Source: Candidatus Melainabacteria bacterium (GTDB lineage: Bacteria > Cyanobacteriota > Vampirovibrionia > Obscuribacterales > Obscuribacteraceae). Taken from it: a stretch of DNA of 58,508 bases. Below the pieces are notes generated by a model. That model saw only the letters and a program-made list of their open reading frames with translations. It did no database searches and was not told the origin of the DNA. Below are positions 42,765 to 50,953 of the stretch, piece after piece; positions within the stretch are counted from its first letter, which is position 1, and every line of letters starts with the position of its first letter. A program made the position numbers and the translations under genes. The stretch lies in NCBI GenBank assembly GCA_016212515.1, contig JACRFZ010000041.1:1-58508 (forward strand), read 5' to 3'.

Positions 42765-43388
42765 ATGAACAAAATTCGTATCGGCCTCCTGGGCGGCACG
42801 TTCGATCCCGTACACAACGGGCATCTACACGTGGCTCGCCACATGCGCCGCAAACTCTCTCTCGACCAGGTTCACCTGGTCACTGCCTATAAGCCGCCGC
42901 ACAAGGTCTCCGGCGTGCTTGGTGCCGAGCATCGCCATGAGATGGTGCAGGCTGCCTGTGCTTCGGAGGAAGGTCTGTTTGCCAGCGCCATCGAGCTGGA
43001 GCAGGGCTTCTCTTTCACCATCGATACGGTGCGCTTCTTGCGTGCCAATCATCCGGCCGGTGCCGACAATCTCGAGCTCTACTTCATCACGAGCGCCGAG
43101 TACGTCGACCCCAACAATCCGCACAATCTGCTCACCTGGATGCACGCCCGGGAACTCTTTTCCCTGGTCAAATTCGTGGTGACGCCTCGTGGCGGTACCG
43201 ACGTTGCCGGTACGCAGGCCTGGGTGGACAGCCTGGGGCTGACCGATGTTGCGATGGTGGAAGATGTTCCGCCGCTGCATGTCACCAGCGGTGTGGTGAA
43301 GCGAGCACTGGCCGGTGGTCAGTCCGTGGATGCGATGTTGCCGGCCCAGGTGGCTGAGCTGATTCGCACGCGCGGCTACTACCGCTGA
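42765..43388 (+). CDS. NadD-like nucleotidyltransferase, divergent
   Basis: 207 residues from ATG at 42765 with GGGGAAA upstream; the frame before it is not coding. The N-terminal nucleotidyltransferase motif is intact: LLGGTFDPVHNGHL with the HxGH pair. It resembles nicotinate mononucleotide adenylyltransferase, which makes deamido-NAD+. Other parts are unusual: the GxDn segment is replaced (FITSAEYVDP), and the C-terminal SSTxIR signature appears as VTSGVVKRAL, with Lys for Arg. It may have a changed substrate or lower activity. A clear terminator follows. Confidence 0.75.
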   Translation: MNKIRIGLLGGTFDPVHNGHLHVARHMRRKLSLDQVHLVTAYKPPHKVSGVLGAEHRHEMVQAACASEEGLFASAIELEQGFSFTIDTVRFLRANHPAGADNLELYFITSAEYVDPNNPHNLLTWMHARELFSLVKFVVTPRGGTDVAGTQAWVDSLGLTDVAMVEDVPPLHVTSGVVKRALAGGQSVDAMLPAQVAELIRTRGYYR

Positions 43389-43420
43389 AAGGTGCTCTAG
43401 CACTCATGCCTGTTCACTGG

Positions 43421-43474
43421 GATTCAGGGAAGGGGGAGGCGCAAGCCTCCTTCTTCCCTCGAATCTCTTTTTTT
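43421..43474 (+). terminator. Strong rho-independent terminator
   Basis: A long stem (arms 43421-43440 and 43445-43465, a few mismatches, tetraloop GCAA) is followed by CTTTTTTT. It terminates the NadD-like gene. Confidence 0.85.
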
Positions 43475-43688
43475 GATTGGCAATACTGTAGGATATAGTG
43501 AATAGTGGACGATCCCGGCTGAATTAGACTAGGCTTCGACTTCACCGGCAGTAGCATCTATGGTGAAAATCGTGCAGCCATAGCCATCGGGAATTGTGAA
43601 TCGGAGCCGGAGCGGGGAGCGGCTTACCGACCGACCCCTGAAAATTTCCACGTCATTTCAGGGCAAACAGACCGCTTGTTGGAAGTTC
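43475..43688. other. Intergenic region between convergent genes
   Basis: The rest of a 300-bp gap between the first NadD-like gene and the coiled-coil gene on the opposite strand. I see no gene. Confidence 0.45.
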
Positions 43689-44228
43689 TTACTTGAGGGG
43701 GCTGCCGGTGAACCAGGCGCAGAATCTTACCCAGCTGCTGTTTTCCAGGCGGCTGAGATCGGCTTCTACCATGCTCAGGTGCTTTTTGTAAGCGGCAAGA
43801 ATTTTTTCCAGGATGCTCAACTGCTGGTTGCGCTCATCGAGCAAGCGCTCTCTTTTGAGAAGTTGTAGATTGCGGTGTTCGATGACTGCTTTCAGTTCCT
43901 GGTTTTCTTTCTCAAGGACGATGCATCTGGCTGCTTTCGCTCTGAAATCGGGCAGGAAGGACAGCTGCCCTTCCATGGACTCAATTTGGCTCTCAAGAAA
44001 GCCGATGCGGTGCATGGCACCCTGCAAGCGGTCGGAGCTCAAGGTGAGCTGCTCGATCAATTTTCCGACGCTCTCTTCCGTGATGGCTTCGCGTGTATCA
44101 GCATTGAGAGCTCTTGCTTGCACCGTCAGATCAACGGTTTTTCTTCTGGTGCCGATCTCGGTGATGGCATCACTATTGGTGGCATTGGTGAGGCGGCTTA
44201 GCAGGCTGCCATCTTGAGTAGCTGTCAT
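43689..44228 (-). CDS. Coiled-coil protein
   Basis: 179 residues, ATG with AGAGG upstream. Residues about 50-165 form a long coiled coil (SSDRLQGAMHRIGFLESQIE, then CIVLEKENQELKAVIEH, then LLDERNQQLSILEKILAAYK). The N-terminus is Thr-rich. The C-terminus SSWVRFCAWFTG is a short hydrophobic end of the kind seen at the tail of glycosyltransferase-associated proteins. No signal peptide. No function can be assigned. Confidence 0.7.
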   Translation of the reverse strand: MTATQDGSLLSRLTNATNSDAITEIGTRRKTVDLTVQARALNADTREAITEESVGKLIEQLTLSSDRLQGAMHRIGFLESQIESMEGQLSFLPDFRAKAARCIVLEKENQELKAVIEHRNLQLLKRERLLDERNQQLSILEKILAAYKKHLSMVEADLSRLENSSWVRFCAWFTGSPLK

Positions 44229-44713
44229 AAGGGAGACCTCTTACGGCGGGAACAATTAAAGACTGGGAAGTTTAGCTCGTGTGCCGGATTTGCTTGCATC
44301 CGGATTTGCTTGGATTTGGATTTGCTTGGATTTGGATAAGGTTTACGCACATTTGGTGCTCTATTGAGCAGTCAGTTAATTATGGTGGTAGAAGGCAGGA
44401 CTGTCCAGTGATTGGTGCTTGTCAAGCGGATTTGCCTATGATACTCGCGCGGTTGCGCTAAAGGTCAAAGGCTCCTTTTCTCAGCTTGACAACGCCTCGC
44501 CTCGCCTCTCTTAGCAAGAGATCACTAAAAACTAAGCTGAAAAGCTAACTTCTGAACTCAGAAACTACTACGGTCGAGTAATACACGTCCCTTCTCATTT
44601 TTTCTGTCAGGGCTTTCCCACTGCTCTACCCAACCCCCTAAAACTCTCTCTTTTCTCAATCTCCAGGCCGCTTCGAATTAGATCGCAGCGCCGGAATTTT
44701 GCTGGAGGAAAAT
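44229..44713. other. Intergenic region with tandem repeats
   Basis: 485 bp between the coiled-coil gene (minus) and the MFS gene (plus). It contains the 16-bp repeats at 44286-44333 and a small hairpin TCTCTTAGCAAGAGA near 44507. No gene supported. Confidence 0.5.
44286..44333. repeat. 16-bp tandem repeat, three copies
   Basis: GGATTTGCTTGCATCC, then GGATTTGCTTGGATTT twice, followed by a partial fourth unit (GGAT). The unit length is not a multiple of three and no reading frame uses it. Confidence 0.8.
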
Positions 44714-46027
44714 ATGTCTTCGAACCCCATATCCGTCTTGAAACGGCTGCGGGACAAGGTGGCGAAAAATCTGTCACAGACTTTCAAGTCTATGGCGGAT
44801 CCCAATTTTCGCAACTACAGTCTCGGCATGTTTGTTTCAAGCTGCGGCACCTGGATGCAGAGTGTGGCTCTGAGCTGGTTGGTTTATCGCCTTACCGGTT
44901 CGGCTGCTGCACTTGGCCTTGTCACTTTCGCCAACAGTTTGCCCCTGCTTCTGCTCACTTTCGTGGGCGGCATGGCGGCGGACAAATTCGACAAGCGCAA
45001 GATTCTGTTTACGACCAACTCCATCGCCATGGTGCAGGCGCTCATCCTGACCATCATGGTAGCTACCGGCACGGCCACAATCGGATGGGTGATTGCCCTT
45101 TCCGTTGTGCTCGGTATCGTCACCGCCTTCGAGGTGCCCACCCGGCAGTCCCTTGTGCCCCTGCTCATCCAGGACGAGAAGGACACCCACAACGCCATCG
45201 GGCTCTCTTCCGCCACCTTCCATGTCTCGCGCATGATTGGTCCGGCTCTGGCTGGTCTGGCCATTGCTCGCTTCGGTGAGCTTGTCTGCTTCGCTCTCAA
45301 CACGGTCAGCTTCCTGGCGGCGCTCTTTGCAATCTGGTCTGTGAAACCGCGCGATCCCATGGCCAAGTCGAAGGAGGGACAAAGCGGTTCTGCATCACCT
45401 GCCGGTGGTGAGAACAAGGGGAAGCAAGGGAGTGCAGCCGGTTTCTGGGCTGTTTTTCGCAGCCCCGGCGTCATGACCCTGATCATTCTGGCGGCTTTCT
45501 TCAGCACCTTCGGTATGCAGTACTCAGTGCTCATGCCGGTCATTGTGGACAAGATCTTGCACGGTTCCTCCGAGCAATTCGGCTTTCTCTCCGCTGCCGG
45601 TGGTCTTGGCTCTCTGATGGGGGCGCTCTTGATTGCTTCCTTCGGCTCCCGCACCGGCCTGCGTCGGCGTCTGGGCCTGGCTGCGGTCGTACTTTCTGCG
45701 GCGGTGCTCTTGCTTGCCTTCTCGCAAGTGTTTGCTCTTTCCGTGGTGGCAATCATGATCTGTGGTGCCTGCCTATCCATGCACTGGAGCGGCGGTAATT
45801 CGCTGATTCAGCAGTGCGCCGAACCCGGCAAGCGCGGTCGACTGATGGGGGCTTATTCCACCTTCACCCTTGGTCTGGCACCCTTCACGGCGCTGATTGC
45901 CGGTTGGACTGCCGAGCATTTTGGTGTGGGCAGTGCTCTCATGTTTGCCAGCGCCGGTATGTTCGTAGGTGCTTGCATCTACCTGTTCAAGTCGCGCAAG
46001 CTGGATGACACCTGCGAAGGTGATTGA
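44714..46027 (+). CDS. MFS transporter, EntS/DHA3-like exporter
   Basis: 437 residues from ATG at 44714 with GGAGGAA upstream. Twelve membrane segments are visible. The N-terminal half has FRNYSLGMFVSSCGTWMQSVALSWL, typical of the enterobactin-exporter/DHA3 branch, and the loop GGMAADKFDKRKILF matches the conserved MFS motif A between helices 2 and 3. A cytoplasmic Gly/Lys-rich loop separates the two halves. It likely exports a small hydrophobic molecule or siderophore; the substrate is unknown. Confidence 0.9.
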   Translation: MSSNPISVLKRLRDKVAKNLSQTFKSMADPNFRNYSLGMFVSSCGTWMQSVALSWLVYRLTGSAAALGLVTFANSLPLLLLTFVGGMAADKFDKRKILFTTNSIAMVQALILTIMVATGTATIGWVIALSVVLGIVTAFEVPTRQSLVPLLIQDEKDTHNAIGLSSATFHVSRMIGPALAGLAIARFGELVCFALNTVSFLAALFAIWSVKPRDPMAKSKEGQSGSASPAGGENKGKQGSAAGFWAVFRSPGVMTLIILAAFFSTFGMQYSVLMPVIVDKILHGSSEQFGFLSAAGGLGSLMGALLIASFGSRTGLRRRLGLAAVVLSAAVLLLAFSQVFALSVVAIMICGACLSMHWSGGNSLIQQCAEPGKRGRLMGAYSTFTLGLAPFTALIAGWTAEHFGVGSALMFASAGMFVGACIYLFKSRKLDDTCEGD

Positions 46028-46059
46028 TGTCTTCTGGCTCTGTCCGCTGAATAATTGAG

Positions 46060-46100
46060 GGAGACCGGAAAGGAATGAAACACTTTTCCGGTCTCCTTCT
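46060..46100 (+). terminator. Terminator of the MFS gene
   Basis: GGAGACCGGAAA (46060-46071) and TTTCCGGTCTCC (46085-46096) form a perfect 12-bp stem with a 13-base loop, followed by TTCT. The U-tract is weak. Confidence 0.75.
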
Positions 46101-46184
46101 TGCTTCTGCGATGCCGATTGCTATTTTTTTGCCGGCATATACTAAAGAAGGTCGTAGAAATAACAAATGTGTTTTCTGATCTTT

Positions 46185-46214
46185 TTCTGGGCAAATAGAG
46201 GGCAAGCGTATAAT
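46185..46214 (+). promoter_or_regulatory. Probable promoter of the small gene at 46325
   Basis: Consensus TATAAT at 46209-46214 with TTCTGG at 46185-46190, 18-bp spacer. The -10 is perfect, the -35 poor. A leader of about 105 nt results. Confidence 0.5.
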
Positions 46215-46324
46215 TGTCGCTATGATTGAAAAATACGTTTGGAATACCCGGAATACTGACCCTGGCTTGATGTGATTGATTGAAAATATCGCCCGGCGGA
46301 AAGAGGAAGGAGTGAATCTGGGTC

Positions 46325-46693
46325 ATGGCAGATAACAGTGCAAGTGGAACTGAAGGCAAGAAAGCTTCGACTGATGTGCTCAGCGCCGCTTTTACCATTT
46401 ACATGGAGGCTGAAAAGCCCACCAAGAGAGATTTCGTCAAGAAGTTGGGGGCTGCCGTACCCGGTCTTGATGCCAAAGAGTATGAACAGGCTTGGACCCG
46501 GGTCAGCAACCTATTTGAGCAGTCCTGTAAGTTGGCTTTTCGCTGGGCTAATGAGAACAGTCCCGGCTCGGAGATTGATATTTCTCTGATCGAAAACGTC
46601 TTCATCAATGAAATCGCCAGGAAGTGCCAGGGCTTCACTTATGCCGAGTATTCCAAGGCTCTCACTTACGGTTTTGACCGGGGCATTTTCTAA
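46325..46693 (+). CDS. Small soluble protein of unknown function
   Basis: 122 residues, ATG with GGAAGGAG somewhat far upstream. The protein is helical and soluble (SAAFTIYMEAEKPTKRDFVKK, EYEQAWTRVSNLFEQS), with two Cys and a C-terminal YGFDRGIF. No family recognised. It has its own -10 box and stands alone, convergent with the HD gene. Confidence 0.65.
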   Translation: MADNSASGTEGKKASTDVLSAAFTIYMEAEKPTKRDFVKKLGAAVPGLDAKEYEQAWTRVSNLFEQSCKLAFRWANENSPGSEIDISLIENVFINEIARKCQGFTYAEYSKALTYGFDRGIF

Positions 46694-46721
46694 GCAAGAA
46701 GCAAACCAAGCAGCAAACTAA

Positions 46722-47462
46722 TTAGCCGAATTTGATGCGCTTTTCCAGTGCTTCAAGCGCCAGCGAAAGCTCTTCCATCAGGTAAGCATCGGTAGTCTCG
46801 GCCAGGGGCAGGTAGAAACTCTTGCCCTCATCGAGCATCTTTTGTTGGAAGGACTTATCGAGCAGCTCGGCTGCCTCTCTTGTGTTGTCCAGGCGGTCGG
46901 CAAGCTTTACCAGTTTGGTTTCCACACTGGCATTGAAAATTCGGTCCTGATAAATCTTGAGAATGCGGTCGCGTTCTTGTTTGGAAGCGTTAGCTGCCAG
47001 GGGCGGCATGCTCAATATTGAGACCATCATGGCTATGGGGCGCCCGAAGGCTTCTTCGATAGAGCCGATAGTGACCTTGCCGGCGCTCATTTCCACAGTG
47101 TCGTGTAGAAGGGCGGCAGCCACGGCCAGGGGTTCCTTTAACTCCAGTTCTTCCAGAATGATCAAGGCCACGCGCATGGGGTGCACGATGAAGGGAGAGG
47201 CATGTTTGGGATTACTGACGTTTCTGGCCGGCCTTCTTGTCTGACCGGAGTGCACCTGTTCGGCCAGGCTCAGGGCTTTGCCCAGCATTACCTTGTCTAC
47301 CACCCGGAGCGTCTCGATGGCTAGCAGAAGCCTGTGTCTTAAGGTGCCTGCCAGTTTGTCCGTCGGTTGGGGAGAAGTGGGGCTCATCTTGGGATATCCG
47401 ATTGGAGGTCTATAGTGTAGCTGTTCTTTCATTGCATATGCCCGATTATCAGTCTTTACCAT
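46722..47462 (-). CDS. SpoT/RelA-type HD-domain hydrolase-like protein
   Basis: 246 residues from the ATG at 47462; ATGs at 47432 and 47387 are also possible, and 47387 has the best GGA spacing. It is a single HD domain of the RelA/SpoT hydrolase kind: FIVHPMRVALIILEEL, then AAALLHDTVEMS with the HD pair, and KLVKLADRLDNTRE with the last metal Asp. Small alarmone hydrolases of this type cleave (p)ppGpp. In active enzymes HD is followed by xxED; here it is TVEM, so the Asp after the Glu is missing. No synthetase domain is present. Activity is therefore uncertain. Confidence 0.75.
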   Translation of the reverse strand: MVKTDNRAYAMKEQLHYRPPIGYPKMSPTSPQPTDKLAGTLRHRLLLAIETLRVVDKVMLGKALSLAEQVHSGQTRRPARNVSNPKHASPFIVHPMRVALIILEELELKEPLAVAAALLHDTVEMSAGKVTIGSIEEAFGRPIAMMVSILSMPPLAANASKQERDRILKIYQDRIFNASVETKLVKLADRLDNTREAAELLDKSFQQKMLDEGKSFYLPLAETTDAYLMEELSLALEALEKRIKFG

Positions 47463-47526
47463 CCGACAGTTTGTATTTTTTCAAACTGGGTTTTGGAAAG
47501 AAACTATAAAGAATAATAGAGAATCG

Positions 47527-47559
47527 AAAAAAGAGAGAGCCCTGTTCAGGGGCTCTCTC
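47527..47559 (-). terminator. Terminator of the thioesterase operon
   Basis: GAGAGAGCCC (47533-47542) and GGGCTCTCTC (47550-47559) form a perfect 10-bp stem; on the minus strand it is followed by TTTTTT (A-run at 47527-47532). Confidence 0.85.
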
Positions 47560-47627
47560 TCGATTTGCGACAGTTGGGGCGATTAACCGGCATTGATTCA
47601 AGTAAGGGCTGTAACTAGACCGAGCCC

Positions 47628-48701
47628 TTACTTTTTCTTCTTGCCGTGCTTCTTTTTCTTGCCCTTCTTTTCCTTCTTCTTGTCCTTCTTGGGCTTGTCC
47701 TTGCCCTTTTTCTTCTTGTGCTTTTTCTTCGCCGCACCTTCCTCGTGCTCCCCTTCGGACTGTACCGGACCGTGGTTGCAGCCGCAGTCTTGCTCCGAGT
47801 CCGAGTCGTGTGCGGGAACGGTGACCTCTCCCGAGGCTACCTGGTCGGCCGTGGTACCCAGTGGTGTGTTCCACGGCACAGGCTTGTGGTCTTTGTCCAC
47901 AGCCACATAGGTGGCGTTGCCTTCGGTCACAGAGATGATCTCCCCGTGCCGTTCGGCTTCCACAGTGACTTTCACCTGGATGGAGGTGCGACCTTTCTTG
48001 ATCACCTCGGTCCAGCAGGTGAGGATGTCGCCAATCAGGACAGGCTTCTTGAAGATGACCGTGTCCATGGCCACAGTGACGACGCGGTGCTCGGTGAGCT
48101 GTTTGGCGGCGATGGCGCCGGCGATGTCGATGTGGCTCAAGATGATGCCGCCAAAGATATTGCCCGATGGGTTGGTATCTTTGGGGAACATGGCTTGTCT
48201 GACGGCAGGGCAGCGCCTGGCGGCACTGCTCATGTCGTTTTCGGCAAGCTGAAGGAGAATAGGCTTGCGCAGGGACTTGGGCTCAACCTTGTCTTTTACC
48301 GGGGTGGCACTGTCTTGCGCCACGGTGCCGGCCGGGGAATCCCAGGGGATGGAGCGATGCTCCTTGTCCACGGCCACGTATTTGGCGTAGCCTTCCGTGA
48401 CCGGGATGATCTGTCCCTGGCGCTCGCATTCAACGGTGATTTTCACCTTCAAAGAGGTGCGTCCCTTCTCCACCACTTCCGCCCAGCAGGTGAGGATGTC
48501 GCCTACGAGGACGGGCTTTTTCAGGACGATGGTGTCCATGGAGACGGTGACGAGGCGGTGCACGGTCAACTTCTTGGCGGCGATGGCGCCGGCAATGTCG
48601 ATGTGGCTTAAGATGATGCCGCCGAAGATGTTTCCGGATGGATCGCAGTCCTTGGGAAACATCACTTGCCTGACGGCCGGGCATGAGTTACTACAGTTCA
48701 T
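47628..48701 (-). CDS. Tandem-hotdog acyl-CoA thioesterase with lysine-rich tail
   Basis: 357 residues from ATG at 48701 with AGGA upstream. Two hotdog domains of the YciA/BFIT acyl-CoA thioesterase type lie in a row, about residues 5-130 and 165-290. They are near-duplicates: both have RQ(V/A)MFPKD, then PSGNIFGGIILSHIDIAGAI, then (L/V)VTV(S/A)MDT. The Asn/Asp active-site region is kept in both. The last 60 residues are a His/Cys/Glu-rich patch followed by about 29 residues that are almost only Lys and Gly, like a histone-H1-type tail. The thioesterase role is likely; the tail suggests nucleic-acid or acidic-surface binding. Confidence 0.85.
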   Translation of the reverse strand: MNCSNSCPAVRQVMFPKDCDPSGNIFGGIILSHIDIAGAIAAKKLTVHRLVTVSMDTIVLKKPVLVGDILTCWAEVVEKGRTSLKVKITVECERQGQIIPVTEGYAKYVAVDKEHRSIPWDSPAGTVAQDSATPVKDKVEPKSLRKPILLQLAENDMSSAARRCPAVRQAMFPKDTNPSGNIFGGIILSHIDIAGAIAAKQLTEHRVVTVAMDTVIFKKPVLIGDILTCWTEVIKKGRTSIQVKVTVEAERHGEIISVTEGNATYVAVDKDHKPVPWNTPLGTTADQVASGEVTVPAHDSDSEQDCGCNHGPVQSEGEHEEGAAKKKHKKKKGKDKPKKDKKKEKKGKKKKHGKKKK

Positions 48702-48750
48702 ATAGGTTTTCCTGTGGAAAATGTTTGCAGAACCGATGGAATTGGCAGAC

Positions 48751-50421
48751 TCAGTCACCGGGCTGTTTCATGTGCAAGCGCGAACGCTTGAGAGCCTTGA
48801 TGAGGGAATCCACGGTCTTGCCCTTGAGGGAAGTTTCCGTTCGGCGTGATTTCGAATAAGTGGGCACAGCGCAGAGCAGGCATTGCTCCAGGTAGAAGTC
48901 CTTGAGGGCATGTACGCTGTTGGCCTGGATGCGCTCAAAGAGGCGCTTCCCGTCTTTCCTCTGGTTGCCTGCGCCGATGGCGATGATTTCCAGGGCCATG
49001 AGGGAAGCTGCCACCAGATGCCGTGCTTCCAGGTCGGTTTCGGCCTTGTGGTTGAAGCTAGCCAGCATCATGTTTTGAGCGAGGCGCTCGCTGATATCCT
49101 GGTCCATCTGGGTCCAGGTGAGCACCTGACTGAGGGGTCGGTCACCCAGGCATTTGAGCGGCTCGTTCATGAGACATTCAGCGATGTCCTCGATGAGCGG
49201 CTCGAAGTACTTGAGGGGCAGTGTGACGGCTGTGGCATCGGCTTCATCTGCGAAAACCAGGTCGGTTGGCAGAGTGCCTCCGCAGGCTTCTTTCAGGCGT
49301 GCCGTCAGATCTGCCACCAGGGTTGTGATCTGGGCTTTATCGAGTCTCAGCTTGGAGACCGCTTTGATCGAAATGAGGGCGCGCAGCACATCGGGTGGAT
49401 GGGCGTCCATTCGCTCCTGTTCCTTGCTCGGCAAGAGACGGCCCTTGTTGCGCAGGGTGCCTTCCTTGTGGTGAGCGATGAAGTAGAGCATGAGACCGTT
49501 GGTGAACATCGGTCCGAAATTGAGGAGACCGGCCAGATCTGCTGCCAGTTCCTGTGAGTAACTGCCCGCCAGCAGTTCCAGCAACTCCGCCGCCGCAAAC
49601 TCATTCTGGTCGTCGCTAGACAAAAGGAGCAGGGCCAGGCTTTCTTTGCTGACGCGCTCAGGCAGGTTTTTGATTTTGGCGGTGCTCTTGCGCACGCACT
49701 GTTTGAGCGCGGTGGCCACCTCGCTGTCGAAGCCGTTTACCACAGTGTGGATGCCGTGACCGCCAACTTCATGACCGTCCACAACCCACAGGGGTACGGT
49801 GTGTATCTGCTCTGCCGGTTTGGCCACAAGTGAGAGCGGCAGTTCCCGACTGGGCGGCAGCGTGTAGGGACCGTCCGAGTTCGTGATGAAGAAGCCGAGC
49901 GGGTCAAGGGCCGGCCACTTTTCCGAACCTGAATTCTGGCGGCTCAAGGTGTCGTCTTGCAAGAAGCGCTGGTAGAGGTTGCTGGCCAGGGCCAGGTAGG
50001 CCTTGAGCTGATCCTGGGCGACTTTGCCCTGGAGTTGCACGATGGGGGCGGCCAGGCTCTGGAAGATCTCCTTCAATTGCTCCAGGATGACCTTCTTGCG
50101 TTTGGCGCCGGGCGCAAGTCCAAGGCTGCCGCTTCGCAATGATTTCTCAGACTGGCGCAGGGCTTCTTGCAGAACTTCTACGTAAGCACTGTGATACCGC
50201 GATGGTAGAAGTTCGAAGCCCTTTTTGACGGTGTCTTGCAGAACCTGGATAGTGGCGGCGGCGTTACTTGCTTGCGTCGGAAGCTGGGCAAAAGGGTCGA
50301 TGAGATTGTGCGGTCGAGCCAGTTGCTCCTTCAGAAGCTGCTTCACTAAAGATAAATTGCCCAGTCGGACGCCGCCGGGTTTGGCAGCGACCCGGGCGGG
50401 AGGGGGATTTTTCTTCGTCAT
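48751..50421 (-). CDS. HExxxH metalloprotein of unknown family
   Basis: 556 residues from ATG at 50421 with GGGAG upstream; the open frame to 50625 is not needed. About 215 residues in is VVDGHEVGGHGIHTV, which contains HEVGGH, an HExxxH motif otherwise best known from dipeptidyl peptidase III (M49). About 65 residues later SYSQELAADLAGLL has a Glu/Asp pair in the style of the M49 second motif, and could complete a zinc site. No other DPP III feature is recognised and the rest is helical. No signal peptide. It lies 49 bp upstream of the thioesterase gene on the same strand. Confidence 0.65.
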   Translation of the reverse strand: MTKKNPPPARVAAKPGGVRLGNLSLVKQLLKEQLARPHNLIDPFAQLPTQASNAAATIQVLQDTVKKGFELLPSRYHSAYVEVLQEALRQSEKSLRSGSLGLAPGAKRKKVILEQLKEIFQSLAAPIVQLQGKVAQDQLKAYLALASNLYQRFLQDDTLSRQNSGSEKWPALDPLGFFITNSDGPYTLPPSRELPLSLVAKPAEQIHTVPLWVVDGHEVGGHGIHTVVNGFDSEVATALKQCVRKSTAKIKNLPERVSKESLALLLLSSDDQNEFAAAELLELLAGSYSQELAADLAGLLNFGPMFTNGLMLYFIAHHKEGTLRNKGRLLPSKEQERMDAHPPDVLRALISIKAVSKLRLDKAQITTLVADLTARLKEACGGTLPTDLVFADEADATAVTLPLKYFEPLIEDIAECLMNEPLKCLGDRPLSQVLTWTQMDQDISERLAQNMMLASFNHKAETDLEARHLVAASLMALEIIAIGAGNQRKDGKRLFERIQANSVHALKDFYLEQCLLCAVPTYSKSRRTETSLKGKTVDSLIKALKRSRLHMKQPGD

Positions 50422-50953
50422 ATAGACTCCCTGTGAATAGACAGTCTCACCGCATCTGAAGTCTTTCCGCCCATGTTTTTCAGCCTGACTCAAGTCGCAC
50501 CGGTCCTCTCTGGAGCTGGTGGTTAGCAGGGTCTGTCTGGTGGCGAGAAGGAAAGAATGCGGTAGATAAGTTTCTCTGGAAAAGAAAAGGAAAATAGAAC
50601 GTCCAGAGACTAGAAAGTCGGACATGTGGATTACAAGTGTCTTGAGAAAAATAACAGAATAAGCCCCTGGAAATAGCTCATGAGCTTATGAGAGGCGGGT
50701 CGGTTTGCGATTTTTCGGTAAGGCTGGCGAAGATGCGCTACCACTTGGCAATGCTTACTGTTGCTTGTCAAGCATCTGACTGGTGCTTCGTTTTATCCGG
50801 CTCCTCTTAGTTTCCGAATTGATACCTAATGTGGTATCACTGCCGGCGTAGCGAGAGCTCTTTGCTTAACAGTCTTGTCGGAGCTTGAGATAAGGGGAAA
50901 TTCTCGGGGTAAGTTTCTGGTATATTCTCCTCAATCAGTCGATTGGAAATGCC
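50422..50953. other. Divergent intergenic region
   Basis: 532 bp between the HExxxH gene (minus) and the TPR gene (plus). It holds the promoter at 50918-50926. No further gene is supported; the frame extending the HExxxH protein to 50625 lacks a ribosome site. Confidence 0.5.
50918..50926 (+). promoter_or_regulatory. Extended -10 promoter of the TPR gene
   Basis: TGGTATATT: an extended -10 (TG, one base, TATATT at 50921-50926). I see no good -35, as is usual for extended -10 promoters. Transcription would start near 50933, about 21 nt before the GTG. Confidence 0.6.

Noticed and set aside
43477..43499. TTGGCA and TATAGT as a promoter
   Set aside because: The spacer is only 11 bp and no plus-strand gene follows.
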